Shown here: positions 16,764 to 25,956 of the stretch, one piece after another
Layout: every line of letters begins with the position of its first letter
How positions within the stretch are numbered: position 1 is the first letter of the stretch
Assembly: GCF_011601265.1 (NCBI RefSeq)
Contig: NZ_JAAOLX010000002.1
Coordinates: 248,001-312,000, forward strand
Reading direction: 5' to 3'
Length of the DNA stretch: 64,000 nt
DNA from: Iodobacter violaceini
Lineage (GTDB): Bacteria; Pseudomonadota; Gammaproteobacteria; Burkholderiales; Chitinibacteraceae
Notes under the pieces: model-generated
Told to the model about the DNA's origin: nothing
What the model saw: the letters and a program-made list of their open reading frames with translations, nothing else
Databases searched by the model: none
Translations under genes and position numbers: made by a program

Positions 16764-18443
16764 TCATAGCTTATTCCTGGCTTGCCTTTTTTTACGCCAG
16801 CTCGCTTTAATCGTTTTGAATTTATCAGACAAACCCATGCGGTCATCTGACATAAAATCTAAAAACTCCGAAAGCATTCTTGACTTCATCAGTGAATACA
16901 TCGTCAGCGCTGAAATAGGGATAAATGTGGCGAAAAAATAAAGCAGCCTCAGCCACGTTGCATCGTGCGATAAATCAAACAGATTCATCCCTAAAAACCC
17001 CGTCACGGTCGTGCCAACCAGCCCCAGAATGGTCACCACCGTCAGGCGCACCACGGTATCAGCCTGACGGCGCAAATCGTCGTTTTCCAGATATTGGCTC
17101 ATACTGTGGATAGACTCCCTTACTTCTGCAAACAGAGTATCTGTACCCAAATGGCGGCGTGCCATATGAAAAATCTGATCGGCCACTACCTGATTAGATA
17201 TCTCGCAAAACCAGTAACGCTGGGTAAAGCGTAAAAAAACCTCCTGCAAAACGCGTATCCCGCGCTTAAACCGCCGTGCCGAGCTGACATCGCCAATTTG
17301 CAGCCGCGACAGCGCTACCGCCAGCCGGTCAGAAAAAATCAGCAGCGCAGCTTTATGAAAATGCGCAATCATCATCAGCAAGAAATACTGATGCCTGAAC
17401 TGCCCTAATGCGCCTGTATAGGGATCACTAAAAAAACCATGCCCGTATTTACCCACCAGCACAAAAGCATGACCATCGCACATCATGCGGGTAGACGATG
17501 CATCGTGGCGGCGCTCTGGCACCCAGAAGCGGTCATAACAACAGCTCGCTTCAAATTCCTGAAACACCTTGGGCGTGTAAGGTAAATCGCCTCCTTGAGA
17601 AGGCCGTATCACCATGCCAAGGCGGTAAAAATCTTCATCCCTTAAATCAAACGGATCATCAAAAGCCAGATAGGCCATTAAAGGCATACGGTGATATTCA
17701 ATTTGCCGGTAGCGCAGCTCGCCCAATTCAGTGGAATGGTGCAAAACCAAAGGGCGCAACAGCGCATCCCAGTGGTTGGCCATCGGTGCGGCCCTGAACT
17801 CGCCAACATGGGATAAAAATTTGGATTTATGGTCGTAATCAGACGCCGCAATCACACCGCCCTTCACATCCAGCCATTTCACCTGCTGCAGGCAGCTGGC
17901 CGCGGTTTTGTCTTCGTCCCATTGCGCAGGAAAAGCGCGGCCAAAACGAAACAAGGTGTCCTGAGCCCGTTGCAAGGGCACATTATCGGCAAGGATTTCA
18001 AACGCCAGAATAACAATATCGATATCGTAAAAAAAATACAGATCGATATGCGCTACTTTAAAATCCTGGCGTGTGCCATCTTTGTAATGCATACGCACCG
18101 TGCAGATATCGTGCCGCCTGAACACATGCAGCGGTGAGCCGCCATAGCCATCTGCGCCGTCCCCCGCCTCTGCCGCTCCTTCACCATATAAGAAACGCTG
18201 CACATAAGGCAGAAAGGTGACAAATTCGCGGTAATGGCGCTCCTGAAATGCCAGCGGATCCATATCAAACACAGAAGGCCGCATCTGCCATGGCGAATTT
18301 TCTGCCACCAGCTCTTTCATCAGCTCCCAATGCCGCCCCATGACTGCGCCACTGCCCACAGGCTGCTCCAATGGCATTAACTGCAAGGGCCAGATCAGAA
18401 TTTGCCTGAAATGACGAACCATGGTTTCTGCAGCATCCGCCAT
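16764..18443 (-). CDS. CorA-like membrane protein
   Basis: 559 residues from an ATG behind a textbook AAGGAGGT. Most of the protein is soluble and of no recognised motif. The C-terminal ~100 residues carry two membrane helices, and the first ends in TGFLGMNLFD, holding the Gly-Met-Asn signature of CorA-type divalent cation channels. CorA itself is about 320 residues; this long form with a large N-terminal domain is a known but uncharacterised relative. Mg2+ or other divalent transport is a family-based inference. It is flanked by hpt (same strand, separated by a terminator) and glyA. Confidence 0.75.
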   Translation of the reverse strand: MADAAETMVRHFRQILIWPLQLMPLEQPVGSGAVMGRHWELMKELVAENSPWQMRPSVFDMDPLAFQERHYREFVTFLPYVQRFLYGEGAAEAGDGADGYGGSPLHVFRRHDICTVRMHYKDGTRQDFKVAHIDLYFFYDIDIVILAFEILADNVPLQRAQDTLFRFGRAFPAQWDEDKTAASCLQQVKWLDVKGGVIAASDYDHKSKFLSHVGEFRAAPMANHWDALLRPLVLHHSTELGELRYRQIEYHRMPLMAYLAFDDPFDLRDEDFYRLGMVIRPSQGGDLPYTPKVFQEFEASCCYDRFWVPERRHDASSTRMMCDGHAFVLVGKYGHGFFSDPYTGALGQFRHQYFLLMMIAHFHKAALLIFSDRLAVALSRLQIGDVSSARRFKRGIRVLQEVFLRFTQRYWFCEISNQVVADQIFHMARRHLGTDTLFAEVRESIHSMSQYLENDDLRRQADTVVRLTVVTILGLVGTTVTGFLGMNLFDLSHDATWLRLLYFFATFIPISALTMYSLMKSRMLSEFLDFMSDDRMGLSDKFKTIKASWRKKRQARNKL

Positions 18444-18513
18444 CTTGACCTCCTTATTCTTCATTACGTCAGAATAGATCAAAGCCAGAAAATAATGAGC
18501 CGCAAAAGTGTAA

Positions 18514-18555
18514 GTAAAAAAAAGCCCTTGTTTACATCAAGTAAGCAAGGGCTTT
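18514..18555 (-). terminator. Rho-independent terminator of hpt
   Basis: On the minus strand AAAGCCCTTG pairs with CAAGGGCTTT across a ~15-base loop and is followed by a run of T (18515-18520). It closes the purine salvage block. Confidence 0.85.
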
Positions 18556-18581
18556 GGTATAAATCTCACCAGAATTACATT

Positions 18582-19166
18582 CTACATACCATGAACAGCG
18601 TAAATCGCCAGCGTATTGCGCCAGTAGCCCTGGTAATCCATACCACAGCCAAACAGGAAGCGATCTTCTACTTGCAGACCAACATAATCAGCAGTGACAC
18701 CCACCGCCTTACGATCATGTTTTTTATCAATCAGCACGGCAACGCGCACTTCTTTTGCGCCCTGCTCACGACAGTATTCCAGGATGGCAGCCAGTGTATG
18801 GCCTTCATCCAGGATGTCATCCACGATAACGACAACGCGGCCCTTCATGCTTTCTTGCGGCTTTACTTTCCAATCCAGCACACCACCGCTGGTTTCTTTA
18901 CGATAACGCGTGGCGTGCATATAGGACACTTCGAGCGGAAAGCGTAAGCGTGGCAATAAGTGCCCTGACACAATCAAGCCACCATTCATAACGGTGTAAA
19001 CAATCGGATTGGCATATTGCAAATCAGCCGTCATCGCCACAGCCATGCGATCCAGCGCAGCCAGTACTTCTGCCTCGCTGTGCAGACAATCCGAGTTATC
19101 AATAATGGTTTGGGCTTCAGGGAGTTCTAGGGTCACGATAGCGTACCTTTTCTTCAAGTCATTCAA
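18582..19166 (-). CDS. hpt: Hypoxanthine-guanine phosphoribosyltransferase
   Basis: 194 residues. The PRPP-binding loop VVVIVDDILDEGHTL is clear, as is the C-terminal YVGLQVEDRFLFGCGMDYQGYWRN, typical of 6-oxopurine PRTases. The enzyme salvages hypoxanthine and guanine to IMP and GMP. apt and a purine permease lie upstream on the same strand, forming a salvage block. Start is uncertain: the ATG at 19166 has no good ribosome site, whereas a GTG at 19136 sits nine bases after AAAAGG; the shorter form would lose ten residues. Confidence 0.9.
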   Translation of the reverse strand: MNDLKKRYAIVTLELPEAQTIIDNSDCLHSEAEVLAALDRMAVAMTADLQYANPIVYTVMNGGLIVSGHLLPRLRFPLEVSYMHATRYRKETSGGVLDWKVKPQESMKGRVVVIVDDILDEGHTLAAILEYCREQGAKEVRVAVLIDKKHDRKAVGVTADYVGLQVEDRFLFGCGMDYQGYWRNTLAIYAVHGM

Positions 19167-19215
19167 ATAAAAACGAGGGGGCCACTACGCTGGCAGCGGC
19201 CTCCACTACACATCT

Positions 19216-19776
19216 TTAATGCCCGGCGTAATCGCACACGGTAAACAGAGGAATACCCTGCTCACGCACGATTTTTGATCCGCCCAGCTCTGGTAAATCA
19301 ACAATGGCAGCAGCCTCTACAATGGTTGCGCCAAGGCGGTTTAACAGCTTAGCTGCCGCCACCATGGTGCCGCCAGTTGCCACCAGATCATCAATTAACA
19401 ATACGCGATCGCCCTTTTTGCAGGCATCGGTATGAATCTCTACCGTGGCCGAGCCGTATTCCAGCTCGTATTCTTCTGCCACCGTTAAAAAGGGCAATTT
19501 GCCTTTTTTACGCACCGGCACAAAACCGAGGTTTAATTCATAAGCCACCACTGCACCCAGAATAAAACCACGCGCATCCACGCCTGCCACCATGTCTAAA
19601 TCCATATCCATATAACGATGGACAAAAATATCAACCAGAACACGGAAGGTTTTTTTATCTTGCAATAAAGGCGTGATATCACGGAACTGCACACCCGCCT
19701 GCGGCCAGTCTGGCACGGTGCGGATGCGATCGCGGATATAATCTGCGTAAGGTGGTTCTGCCTGCAATAAGCTCAT
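19216..19776 (-). CDS. apt: Adenine phosphoribosyltransferase
   Basis: 186 residues from the ATG at 19776, preceded by AAGGAAGAG; a TTG just before it is less likely. The PRPP motif [15 protein letters not shown] and the N-terminal [20 protein letters not shown] are characteristic. The enzyme converts adenine and PRPP to AMP. The permease gene ends 12 bases upstream, so transport and salvage are likely co-transcribed. Confidence 0.95.
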   Translation of the reverse strand: MSLLQAEPPYADYIRDRIRTVPDWPQAGVQFRDITPLLQDKKTFRVLVDIFVHRYMDMDLDMVAGVDARGFILGAVVAYELNLGFVPVRKKGKLPFLTVAEEYELEYGSATVEIHTDACKKGDRVLLIDDLVATGGTMVAAAKLLNRLGATIVEAAAIVDLPELGGSKIVREQGIPLFTVCDYAGH

Positions 19777-19788
19777 CAAATCTCTTCC

Positions 19789-21081
19789 TTAACCAAACGC
19801 AGCAAATTTAACCAGCCACAGCGCGGTGATAATCAATACAGCAGGGCTTAAATCTTTATAGCGCCCGGCCAGCACTTTAATTGCGGCATAGCTGATAAAA
19901 CCAAAGGCAATTCCATCTGCAATCGAGTAGGTAAATGGCATACCAACGGCAGTAATCACGGCAGGTGCAGCTTCGGTAATATCATCCCAATCGATTTCTG
20001 CCAGGCCACGGGCCATCAGCACGGCCACATAGCAAAGCGCTGGCGCGGTTGCATAGGCTGGCACAGTACCTGCCAAAGGTGCCACAAACAGCGCTGCCAG
20101 AAACAAAGCGGCAACCACAAGGCTGGTTAAACCAGTACGGCCGCCTGCAGCCACACCCGCTGCTGATTCAACATAGGCTGTAACACTTGAAGTACCCAAG
20201 GCCGCCCCTACCATAATGGCAGAAGAATCGGCGAACAGCGCTTTCTTTAAGCGTGGCAATTTGCCATCTTTATCCAGCAAACCCGAACGATGGGATACGC
20301 CGACTAAAGTACCTGTGGTATCAAACAAATCCACAAAGAAGAAAATAAACACGACACCCAAGAGGCCCGCATTCAGCGCGCCTTTAATATCCATTTGCAT
20401 AAAGGTTGGTGCAATCGATGGTGGCGGTGAAAACACGCCTTTGAATTCGGTTAAACCGAATAAAATCGATAGCAGCGTGACACCCAATACGCCAATAATG
20501 ATTGCACCTTTTACCTTGCGGTATTCAAGCGCCACAATTAAAAAGAAGCCAAATACAGCCAATAATGTGCTTGGCGCATGAATATCACCCAATTGCACCA
20601 TGGTCACTGGCGAAGCGGTAATCAGGCCAGCACTTTTCAAACCAATAATGGCCAGAAACAGACCCACACCAGCAGAAATAGCCAGTTTTAATGAATGCGG
20701 AATCGCATTCACCAGCACTTCACGCAATTTAAACGAGGAAACCAGCACAAAAATCACGCCAGAAACAAACACCGCACCCAATGCAGTTTGCCATGGCACG
20801 CCCATACCCTTAACGACTGCAAAGGTAAAATAGGCATTCAAACCCATACCTGGCGCAAGCGCAATCGGGTAATTAGCCAGCAGCGCCATCACCGCTGTAC
20901 CAAATGCTGCGGCCAGACACGTCGCCACAAATACGGCATTAAAGTCCATGCCGGTTTGCGCCAGAATGGCCGGATTGACAAAAATAATATAGGCCATGGT
21001 TAAAAACGTAGTAAAACCTGCAATCACTTCGGTTTTAACGCTGGTACCGTGTTCTTTTAGTTTGAACAATGCTTCGAGCAT
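19789..21081 (-). CDS. NCS2/AzgA-family purine permease
   Basis: 430 residues with about twelve hydrophobic segments. EVIAGFTTFLTMAYIIFVNP at the N-terminus and PFTYSIADGIAFGFISYA near the C-terminus are typical of the AzgA-like adenine/guanine/hypoxanthine:H+ symporters rather than of xanthine or uracil carriers. It precedes apt and hpt in transcription order, which supports purine base uptake. I see no purine riboswitch in the 93 bases upstream. Confidence 0.9.
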   Translation of the reverse strand: MLEALFKLKEHGTSVKTEVIAGFTTFLTMAYIIFVNPAILAQTGMDFNAVFVATCLAAAFGTAVMALLANYPIALAPGMGLNAYFTFAVVKGMGVPWQTALGAVFVSGVIFVLVSSFKLREVLVNAIPHSLKLAISAGVGLFLAIIGLKSAGLITASPVTMVQLGDIHAPSTLLAVFGFFLIVALEYRKVKGAIIIGVLGVTLLSILFGLTEFKGVFSPPPSIAPTFMQMDIKGALNAGLLGVVFIFFFVDLFDTTGTLVGVSHRSGLLDKDGKLPRLKKALFADSSAIMVGAALGTSSVTAYVESAAGVAAGGRTGLTSLVVAALFLAALFVAPLAGTVPAYATAPALCYVAVLMARGLAEIDWDDITEAAPAVITAVGMPFTYSIADGIAFGFISYAAIKVLAGRYKDLSPAVLIITALWLVKFAAFG

Positions 21082-21174
21082 GAGCCCATTTCCCCGTTAG
21101 AAAAAACAAATAAGCCGGAGCCTGTTGTCATCTGATAGAAAACAACAAACGCCGACTTTTACACGTTAAAAAAA

Positions 21175-21744
21175 TTAACCACCAACACCCAATAAAGCCA
21201 ATACACCTAATAAGGCAAATACAGCTGCAGCTACAAAACGAACATAGCGCAAAATATGCATGCGGGCTGCAATCCACTTACCGACAAACACAGCAGGCAC
21301 ATCAGCAATCATCATGCCCAGTGTGGTGCCCGCGATAACCGCCCACAGCGGCTGATATTTCAGCGCCAGCGCCACGGTAACAACCTGAGTTTTATCGCCG
21401 ATTTCGGCCAGAAAGAAGGCGACGGCGGTCGCTAAAAAGGCCCCGTAAGGCTTGATTTGTGCTTCTTCTTCGCCCATTTCATCGGGCACCAGCGCCCAGG
21501 CTGCGATGGCCAAAAAGCCCAGGCCAATAATCCAGCGCAAAATAAGGGGGGAAATCATGCCTGCTACCTGCTGGCCAATCCAGCCGGCGGCAAAGTGATT
21601 GAGTACAGTCGCAACAAAGATGCCCAGGATAATGGGCAGAGGACGTCGAAAACGTGCGGCAAGAATTAGCGCAAGTAATTGCGTTTTATCGCCGATTTCG
21701 GCAACGGCGACAACGCCGGTAGAAATGAGAAAGGTATCAATCAT
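21175..21744 (-). CDS. GDT1/TMEM165 (UPF0016)-family manganese exporter
   Basis: 189 residues with six membrane segments in two homologous halves. Each half carries the family signature: EIGDKTQLLAL near residue 16 and EIGDKTQVVTV in the second half. Bacterial members such as MneA export Mn2+. The start MIDTFLIS at 21744 was chosen because everything upstream belongs to an untranslated leader with a Mn2+ riboswitch, which independently supports the function: high manganese would turn on the exporter. Confidence 0.9.
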   Translation of the reverse strand: MIDTFLISTGVVAVAEIGDKTQLLALILAARFRRPLPIILGIFVATVLNHFAAGWIGQQVAGMISPLILRWIIGLGFLAIAAWALVPDEMGEEEAQIKPYGAFLATAVAFFLAEIGDKTQVVTVALALKYQPLWAVIAGTTLGMMIADVPAVFVGKWIAARMHILRYVRFVAAAVFALLGVLALLGVGG

Positions 21745-21962
21745 CGAGTCGTGTTTCCGGGGCGGGCAGGATAGAGGTCGCGCAGCATTGCCCACCCCGG
21801 GAAATGCTGAACGAACCTCAGGTCTTGTCAAGTTGGCCTCTGCTCTGCTTACAGAACACCGCTCCAACCGAATACGCCATGAATCTGTGGATTCAAGTAT
21901 GTTGACGTATTCCCCGTAAAAGCTTCAAAAAGCCACTACAGGCGACTACTCCCCCGAAGACC
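21745..21962 (-). promoter_or_regulatory. yybP-ykoY Mn2+ riboswitch and expression platform
   Basis: On the minus strand the leader contains GGTCTTCGGGGGAGTAG at its 5' end, CGTCAACATACTTG in the middle and CAAGACCTGAGG at the 3' end of the aptamer; these are the conserved elements of the yybP-ykoY class. GGTCTT (21957-21962) pairs with AAGACC (21821-21826) as P1, so the aptamer is 21821-21962. The remaining bases form two mutually exclusive hairpins before the ATG. The downstream gene is a Mn2+ exporter, as expected for the class. Confidence 0.88.
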
Positions 21963-22045
21963 AAAGCGCGGATTTTAACCACCCCTTATGCATGCTGCAA
22001 TCCCAGATTACAAAAACCGTACCTGCACGATACTATTTACCAACC

Positions 22046-22525
22046 CTAAATCTGCGTTTTGATCTGTTTCAGCAGGGCTGCACAGCCTGCCTCACACTGA
22101 TCCAGAACGGTCTCAAACCCAGCAGCACCGCCATAGTAAGGATCTGATACTTCTGTTTCTGCGCCTTCTGGCAAAACAGATAAAAATAATTTTACACGGG
22201 ACATCAATTCAGGCGGACAAAGCGACTGCAAAGCCCTTAAATGCCCCTTGTCCATTGCCAAAATCAAATCAAACTCTGCAAAATCACTTTGATTTACCAC
22301 TCTGGCGCGTAAAAAAGATAAATCATAGCCCCGCTTTTTTGCATGCTTTTGCGCCCTGCCATCCGGCGCTTCGCCAATGTGATAACTCTGCGTACCTGCC
22401 GAATCGGCCTCAACAGCGTGCTCCAGTCTCTCATCAGCCAGCATCCGGCGCATCACGCCATCAGCGCTTGGGCTTCTGCAAATATTGCCTGTGCATACAA
22501 AAAGCACTTTGAATTTTTTCATCAT
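22046..22525 (-). CDS. Low-molecular-weight protein tyrosine phosphatase
   Basis: 159 residues. The P-loop CTGNICRS (CX5R, Cys11 to Arg17) at the N-terminus and the acidic DPYYGG (general acid Asp) near residue 128 define the LMW-PTP family. Members dephosphorylate phosphotyrosine in cytosolic proteins or tyrosine kinases; without a capsule kinase nearby the target is unknown. Two ATG codons are adjacent; the first is used here. The gene is divergent from the DUF3299 operon. Confidence 0.92.
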   Translation of the reverse strand: MMKKFKVLFVCTGNICRSPSADGVMRRMLADERLEHAVEADSAGTQSYHIGEAPDGRAQKHAKKRGYDLSFLRARVVNQSDFAEFDLILAMDKGHLRALQSLCPPELMSRVKLFLSVLPEGAETEVSDPYYGGAAGFETVLDQCEAGCAALLKQIKTQI

Positions 22526-22668
22526 TTACCTTTATCAATTTGCGGCCGCCATCCATGACACGGCCATAGACGATTGCGACACGGTTTTTATTAAATATTT
22601 ACGACGTGCAACACTTTCAAATGCAACACAGTTACAATTGAAAAAAATTTCACCAACGAGGACCTGAC

Positions 22669-23322
22669 GTGATCCATCGCCTGCTCGCTATTTTACTGAC
22701 TACGCTTATCAGCCATTCACTCTTTGCCGCCGATGCCCGCCCGATCAAATGGAGCGATCTTCAGCCCGATTCGGCCAGCTTACGTGCAGCAGTGGGCAAT
22801 TTAAGCCCGGAACAAAAAACAAGACTTACGCGTGCTTTTCAGCAGCGCCAGCAAAAAGCCATTGTGGCCGCAGGCAAATTTAAACCTTCCGACCTCAGCG
22901 CGGATGTCAATGCGCTGCTGAATGAAGACTTTAATGATATGGAGCCTTTAGTCGAAAAAATCAGCGCTTATGAGAAAAGACGCACCAGCGAAATGCAAAC
23001 CGCGCTCAACAATCAAACGGTTAAGCTCGATGGTTATTTACTCCCTCTGAAACAGAACAATAAAAAAGTAACCGAATTCATTCTGGTTCCCGTTATTGGC
23101 GCTTGTATTCATGTACCTGCCCCGCCCCCAAATCAAATGGTGGTTGTGCAGTACCCCAAAGGCTTTCCCGCTGGCAACTTATTCGCCCCCATTACCGTAA
23201 GCGGCAAGCTGCAGATTAAATCATCCAAATCTGATTTAGCGCTTGCTGACGGCAGCAGCAAAGTGGATGTGGGTTATGCCATGACCGCCAGTGAAGTACG
23301 TGAATACCAAGCCCCTAAATAA
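22669..23322 (+). CDS. DUF3299-type secreted protein
   Basis: 217 residues from a GTG preceded by GAGGACCTGAC. Residues 1-20 form a signal peptide ending in LFA. The C-terminal part contains GACIHVPAPPPNQMV, the hallmark of DUF3299. Such proteins are often encoded with ZrgA-like proteins and an ABC transporter, as here. A periplasmic role in metal or lipoprotein handling is a guess from these neighbours. First gene of a four-gene + strand operon. Confidence 0.8.
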   Translation: MIHRLLAILLTTLISHSLFAADARPIKWSDLQPDSASLRAAVGNLSPEQKTRLTRAFQQRQQKAIVAAGKFKPSDLSADVNALLNEDFNDMEPLVEKISAYEKRRTSEMQTALNNQTVKLDGYLLPLKQNNKKVTEFILVPVIGACIHVPAPPPNQMVVVQYPKGFPAGNLFAPITVSGKLQIKSSKSDLALADGSSKVDVGYAMTASEVREYQAPK

Positions 23323-23338
23323 TCACCAGGACAAAATC

Positions 23339-23827
23339 ATGAACAAAATCCTTATCAGCGCATTACTTACTTTATCTTTCAGTGGGCTGGCCTCTGCACA
23401 TGGTGCACATGTGCATGGTGTTGCAGAAATGGATGTGGCCATCGAAGGCAACAAATTAGTGATCACGCTTGAAAGCCCTGCCGACAATTTGCTTGGCTTT
23501 GAACACAAACCTAAGAATGACACCGAAAAAGCCAAGCTTAAAGCGGTAACCGAACAATTACAAAATGCGGGCAGTCTGTTTGCAATAGACGCATCCGCGC
23601 AGTGTAAAGCCGCGGCACCCAGCGTAAAAATGCCCGACTTTGCCAAGGGCGGGCACAGCGATATTGAAGCCGAATATCACTTTGAATGCGCCACCACACC
23701 AGGCACCATCGCGCTCCCACTTTGGAAAAACTTCCCGGGTTTTAAGAAAATCACAGCCAACCTGGCCAATGCCAACGGGCAAAAGCAAATCACGCTTAAA
23801 TCAGGCCAGCTGCTGAATTTGAAGTAA
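23339..23827 (+). CDS. ZrgA-like (DUF2796) periplasmic protein
   Basis: 162 residues. A signal peptide (about 1-20, LASAHG) is followed at once by HGAHVHGVAEMDVAIEG, the signature of the ZrgA/DUF2796 family linked to zinc uptake. Family members often carry a long His-rich linker; here the corresponding region is short (KGGHSDIEAEYHFEC), leaving few histidines. It starts 16 bases after the DUF3299 stop. Zinc binding is likely by family, transport direction unknown. Confidence 0.82.
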   Translation: MNKILISALLTLSFSGLASAHGAHVHGVAEMDVAIEGNKLVITLESPADNLLGFEHKPKNDTEKAKLKAVTEQLQNAGSLFAIDASAQCKAAAPSVKMPDFAKGGHSDIEAEYHFECATTPGTIALPLWKNFPGFKKITANLANANGQKQITLKSGQLLNLK

Positions 23828-23961
23828 GTAAGCGGCGGCAAGAGATGCTTGCAGGAGCAGCCTTAGCCGCTTCTGCAGCACTCCCCGTAAATAAGACTGG
23901 TACATCATTAAGCCCCTGCGGCCTGTAAAACAATGGGCAATGCACGTAATAAAGGTAAGCC

Positions 23962-24642
23962 GTGATTCAGATCGAAAACCTGCAGTTCACCTGGCCGGGC
24001 AGCGCACGCCCGACGCTCAGCATCCCGGAGTTTAAGCTTTCTAAAGCAGAGCATCTGTTTTTGCACGGCCCCAGCGGCAGCGGCAAAAGCACCCTGCTTT
24101 CTTTGCTCACGGGCATTCATTTGCCACAAAGCGGCCAGATCAACATACTGGGGCAAGATTTATCCAGGCTGTCCGGGCCAGAGCGGGATCGCTTCAGAGC
24201 GGATCATTTGGGCTATGTGTTCCAGCAGTTCAACTTACTGCCATATTTATCGGTGCTCGACAATGTGCTGCTGCCCTGCCAGTTTTCCAAACTGCGCCTG
24301 CAGCGTGCAGGCGACGCCAAAGCACAGGCTCTGCATTTGCTTGAGCGACTTGATTTACATACACATTTACACCAGTCAGTCAGTGCGTTGTCGGTTGGCC
24401 AGCAGCAACGCGTGGCCCTGGCCCGTGCACTGATAGGCGCGCCCGAAATTCTGATTGCAGACGAGCCGACTTCAGCTCTGGATGCCGAACGGCGCGGCGC
24501 ATTTATCGAGCTTTTATTTGAATGCGCCAAAGTGCATCAGACCGCCATCCTGCTGGTCAGCCACGACCCACAGCTTGCCATGCATTTTGACCGCAGTGTC
24601 AGCCTGCCCGCCATCAATAGGGTGGAGACCACCGATGTTTAA
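23962..24642 (+). CDS. ABC transporter ATP-binding protein (LolD/MacB type)
   Basis: 226 residues from a GTG with AAAGGTAA upstream. Walker A GPSGSGKST is at 36-44, the signature is LSVGQQQRV (about 142) and Walker B is ILIADEPTSALD. The Q-loop FQQFNLLPYLS fits the LolD/MacB subgroup, which pairs with FtsX-like permeases for export or mechanotransmission, not import. It overlaps the permease gene by 8 bases. Confidence 0.9.
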   Translation: MIQIENLQFTWPGSARPTLSIPEFKLSKAEHLFLHGPSGSGKSTLLSLLTGIHLPQSGQINILGQDLSRLSGPERDRFRADHLGYVFQQFNLLPYLSVLDNVLLPCQFSKLRLQRAGDAKAQALHLLERLDLHTHLHQSVSALSVGQQQRVALARALIGAPEILIADEPTSALDAERRGAFIELLFECAKVHQTAILLVSHDPQLAMHFDRSVSLPAINRVETTDV

Positions 24643-25894
24643 AATTGCATTTAAAAGCTTACTCAGCCGCAGGCTCACCGTCGCCCTTTCTGTACTCACC
24701 GTGGCTTTATCCGTATTACTGCTGATCGGTGTAGAAAGGCTGCGCACAGAGGCCAGAAATAGTTTTTCCAGCACTGTAAGCGGCACCGATCTGATTGTGG
24801 GCGCGCGAACAGGATCTGTGCAGCTTTTGCTGTACAGCGTTTTTCGCGTTGGCAATGCCACCAATAATATTGGCTGGGACAGCTATCAAAAGCTCGCCAA
24901 AGACGAGCGTGTGGCATGGACCATTCCCGTGTCGCTGGGTGACAGCCACAAAGGCTTTTCAGTATTAGGCACCAGCCGTGACTACTTTAAATACCTGCAA
25001 TTTGGCGACAATCAGCACCTGCAACTGACCCAGGGCAAGATATTTTCCCACACACATGATGCGGTGCTTGGCGCCAATGTTGCCAAAAAGCTCGGCTATC
25101 AGCCGGGCGGGAAAATCGTTCTGACCCATGGCAGCGGTGAAGGCGCGATGTCAGAGCACAGCGATCAGCCCTTTAACATCACCGGCATTCTGGCCCCCAC
25201 TGGCACCCCGGTTGACGACACCGTTCATGTTTCGCTGGATGGCTTAACCGCCATTCACGAAGGCTGGGAATCGGGCAGTGCCTCGCTGCTGTCTTCAATG
25301 GGCGTACTTGCCGCAAATGAAAACCGCAGCATTGCACCGCCGGTTACGATTACCGCTTTTTATGTCGGGCTAAAATCACGCACCTCGCTGTTTAGCTATC
25401 AGCGCGCCGTTAATCAGTTTTCTGATGAAACACTGATGGCGATTATGCCAGGTGTGGCACTTTCCGAGCTTTGGCAGCTGATGAAAATCGCCGAACAGGC
25501 CTTATTGGTGGTATCAGGCTTTGTGATGGTGATTGGCTTACTAGGCATGCTCACCGCCTTACTGACCGGGCTGAACGAGCGCCGCCGCGAAATGGCGATT
25601 CTGCGCTCGGTAGGTGCAAGAGCATGGCAGATTTTTGTGCTGGTGATGGGCGAAACGCTGCTGCTGGTGAGCACCGGCACGGCCGCAGGCGTTGGCTTAC
25701 TCTACCTGATCATCATCGCCTGCCGCCCGCTGCTGCGCGAATTTTATGGCCTGAGCCTTGCCATCAATCCCCCCACACAAACTGAGTTTTTAATGCTGGG
25801 GGCCACCTTAGCGGCAGGCGCGCTGATTGGCGCCATTCCTGCATGGCGGGCTTACAGAATGTCTTTAAGTGATGGATTAAGCCAGCAAAGCTAA
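24635..25894 (+). CDS. ABC transporter permease (FtsX/MacB-like)
   Basis: 419 residues from an ATG overlapping the ATPase gene. One membrane helix lies near the N-terminus (about 13-32), then a ~250-residue periplasmic domain, then three helices (about 285-310, 340-365, 380-405): the type VII / FtsX layout. LTGLNERRREMAILRSVGAR is the coupling segment that contacts the ATPase. With the two secreted neighbours it suggests a periplasmic extraction or mechanotransmission system. A strong terminator follows. Confidence 0.88.
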   Translation: MFKIAFKSLLSRRLTVALSVLTVALSVLLLIGVERLRTEARNSFSSTVSGTDLIVGARTGSVQLLLYSVFRVGNATNNIGWDSYQKLAKDERVAWTIPVSLGDSHKGFSVLGTSRDYFKYLQFGDNQHLQLTQGKIFSHTHDAVLGANVAKKLGYQPGGKIVLTHGSGEGAMSEHSDQPFNITGILAPTGTPVDDTVHVSLDGLTAIHEGWESGSASLLSSMGVLAANENRSIAPPVTITAFYVGLKSRTSLFSYQRAVNQFSDETLMAIMPGVALSELWQLMKIAEQALLVVSGFVMVIGLLGMLTALLTGLNERRREMAILRSVGARAWQIFVLVMGETLLLVSTGTAAGVGLLYLIIIACRPLLREFYGLSLAINPPTQTEFLMLGATLAAGALIGAIPAWRAYRMSLSDGLSQQS

Positions 25895-25907
25895 CTGCCA
25901 CGGGGCT

Positions 25908-25941
25908 AAAGGCGGCATGCATCGGTATGCCGCCTTTCTTT
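25908..25941 (+). terminator. Rho-independent terminator after the ABC operon
   Basis: AAAGGCGGCAT and ATGCCGCCTTT pair over an eight-base loop (GCATCGGT) and run into TTCTTTC. Confidence 0.85.
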
Positions 25942-25956
25942 CGCAGGGCGGGTAAA

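Noticed and set aside
21082-21174. Possible purine riboswitch upstream of the NCS2 permease
   Set aside because: The 93-base leader lacks the conserved purine aptamer loops, and this riboswitch class is not expected in betaproteobacteria.
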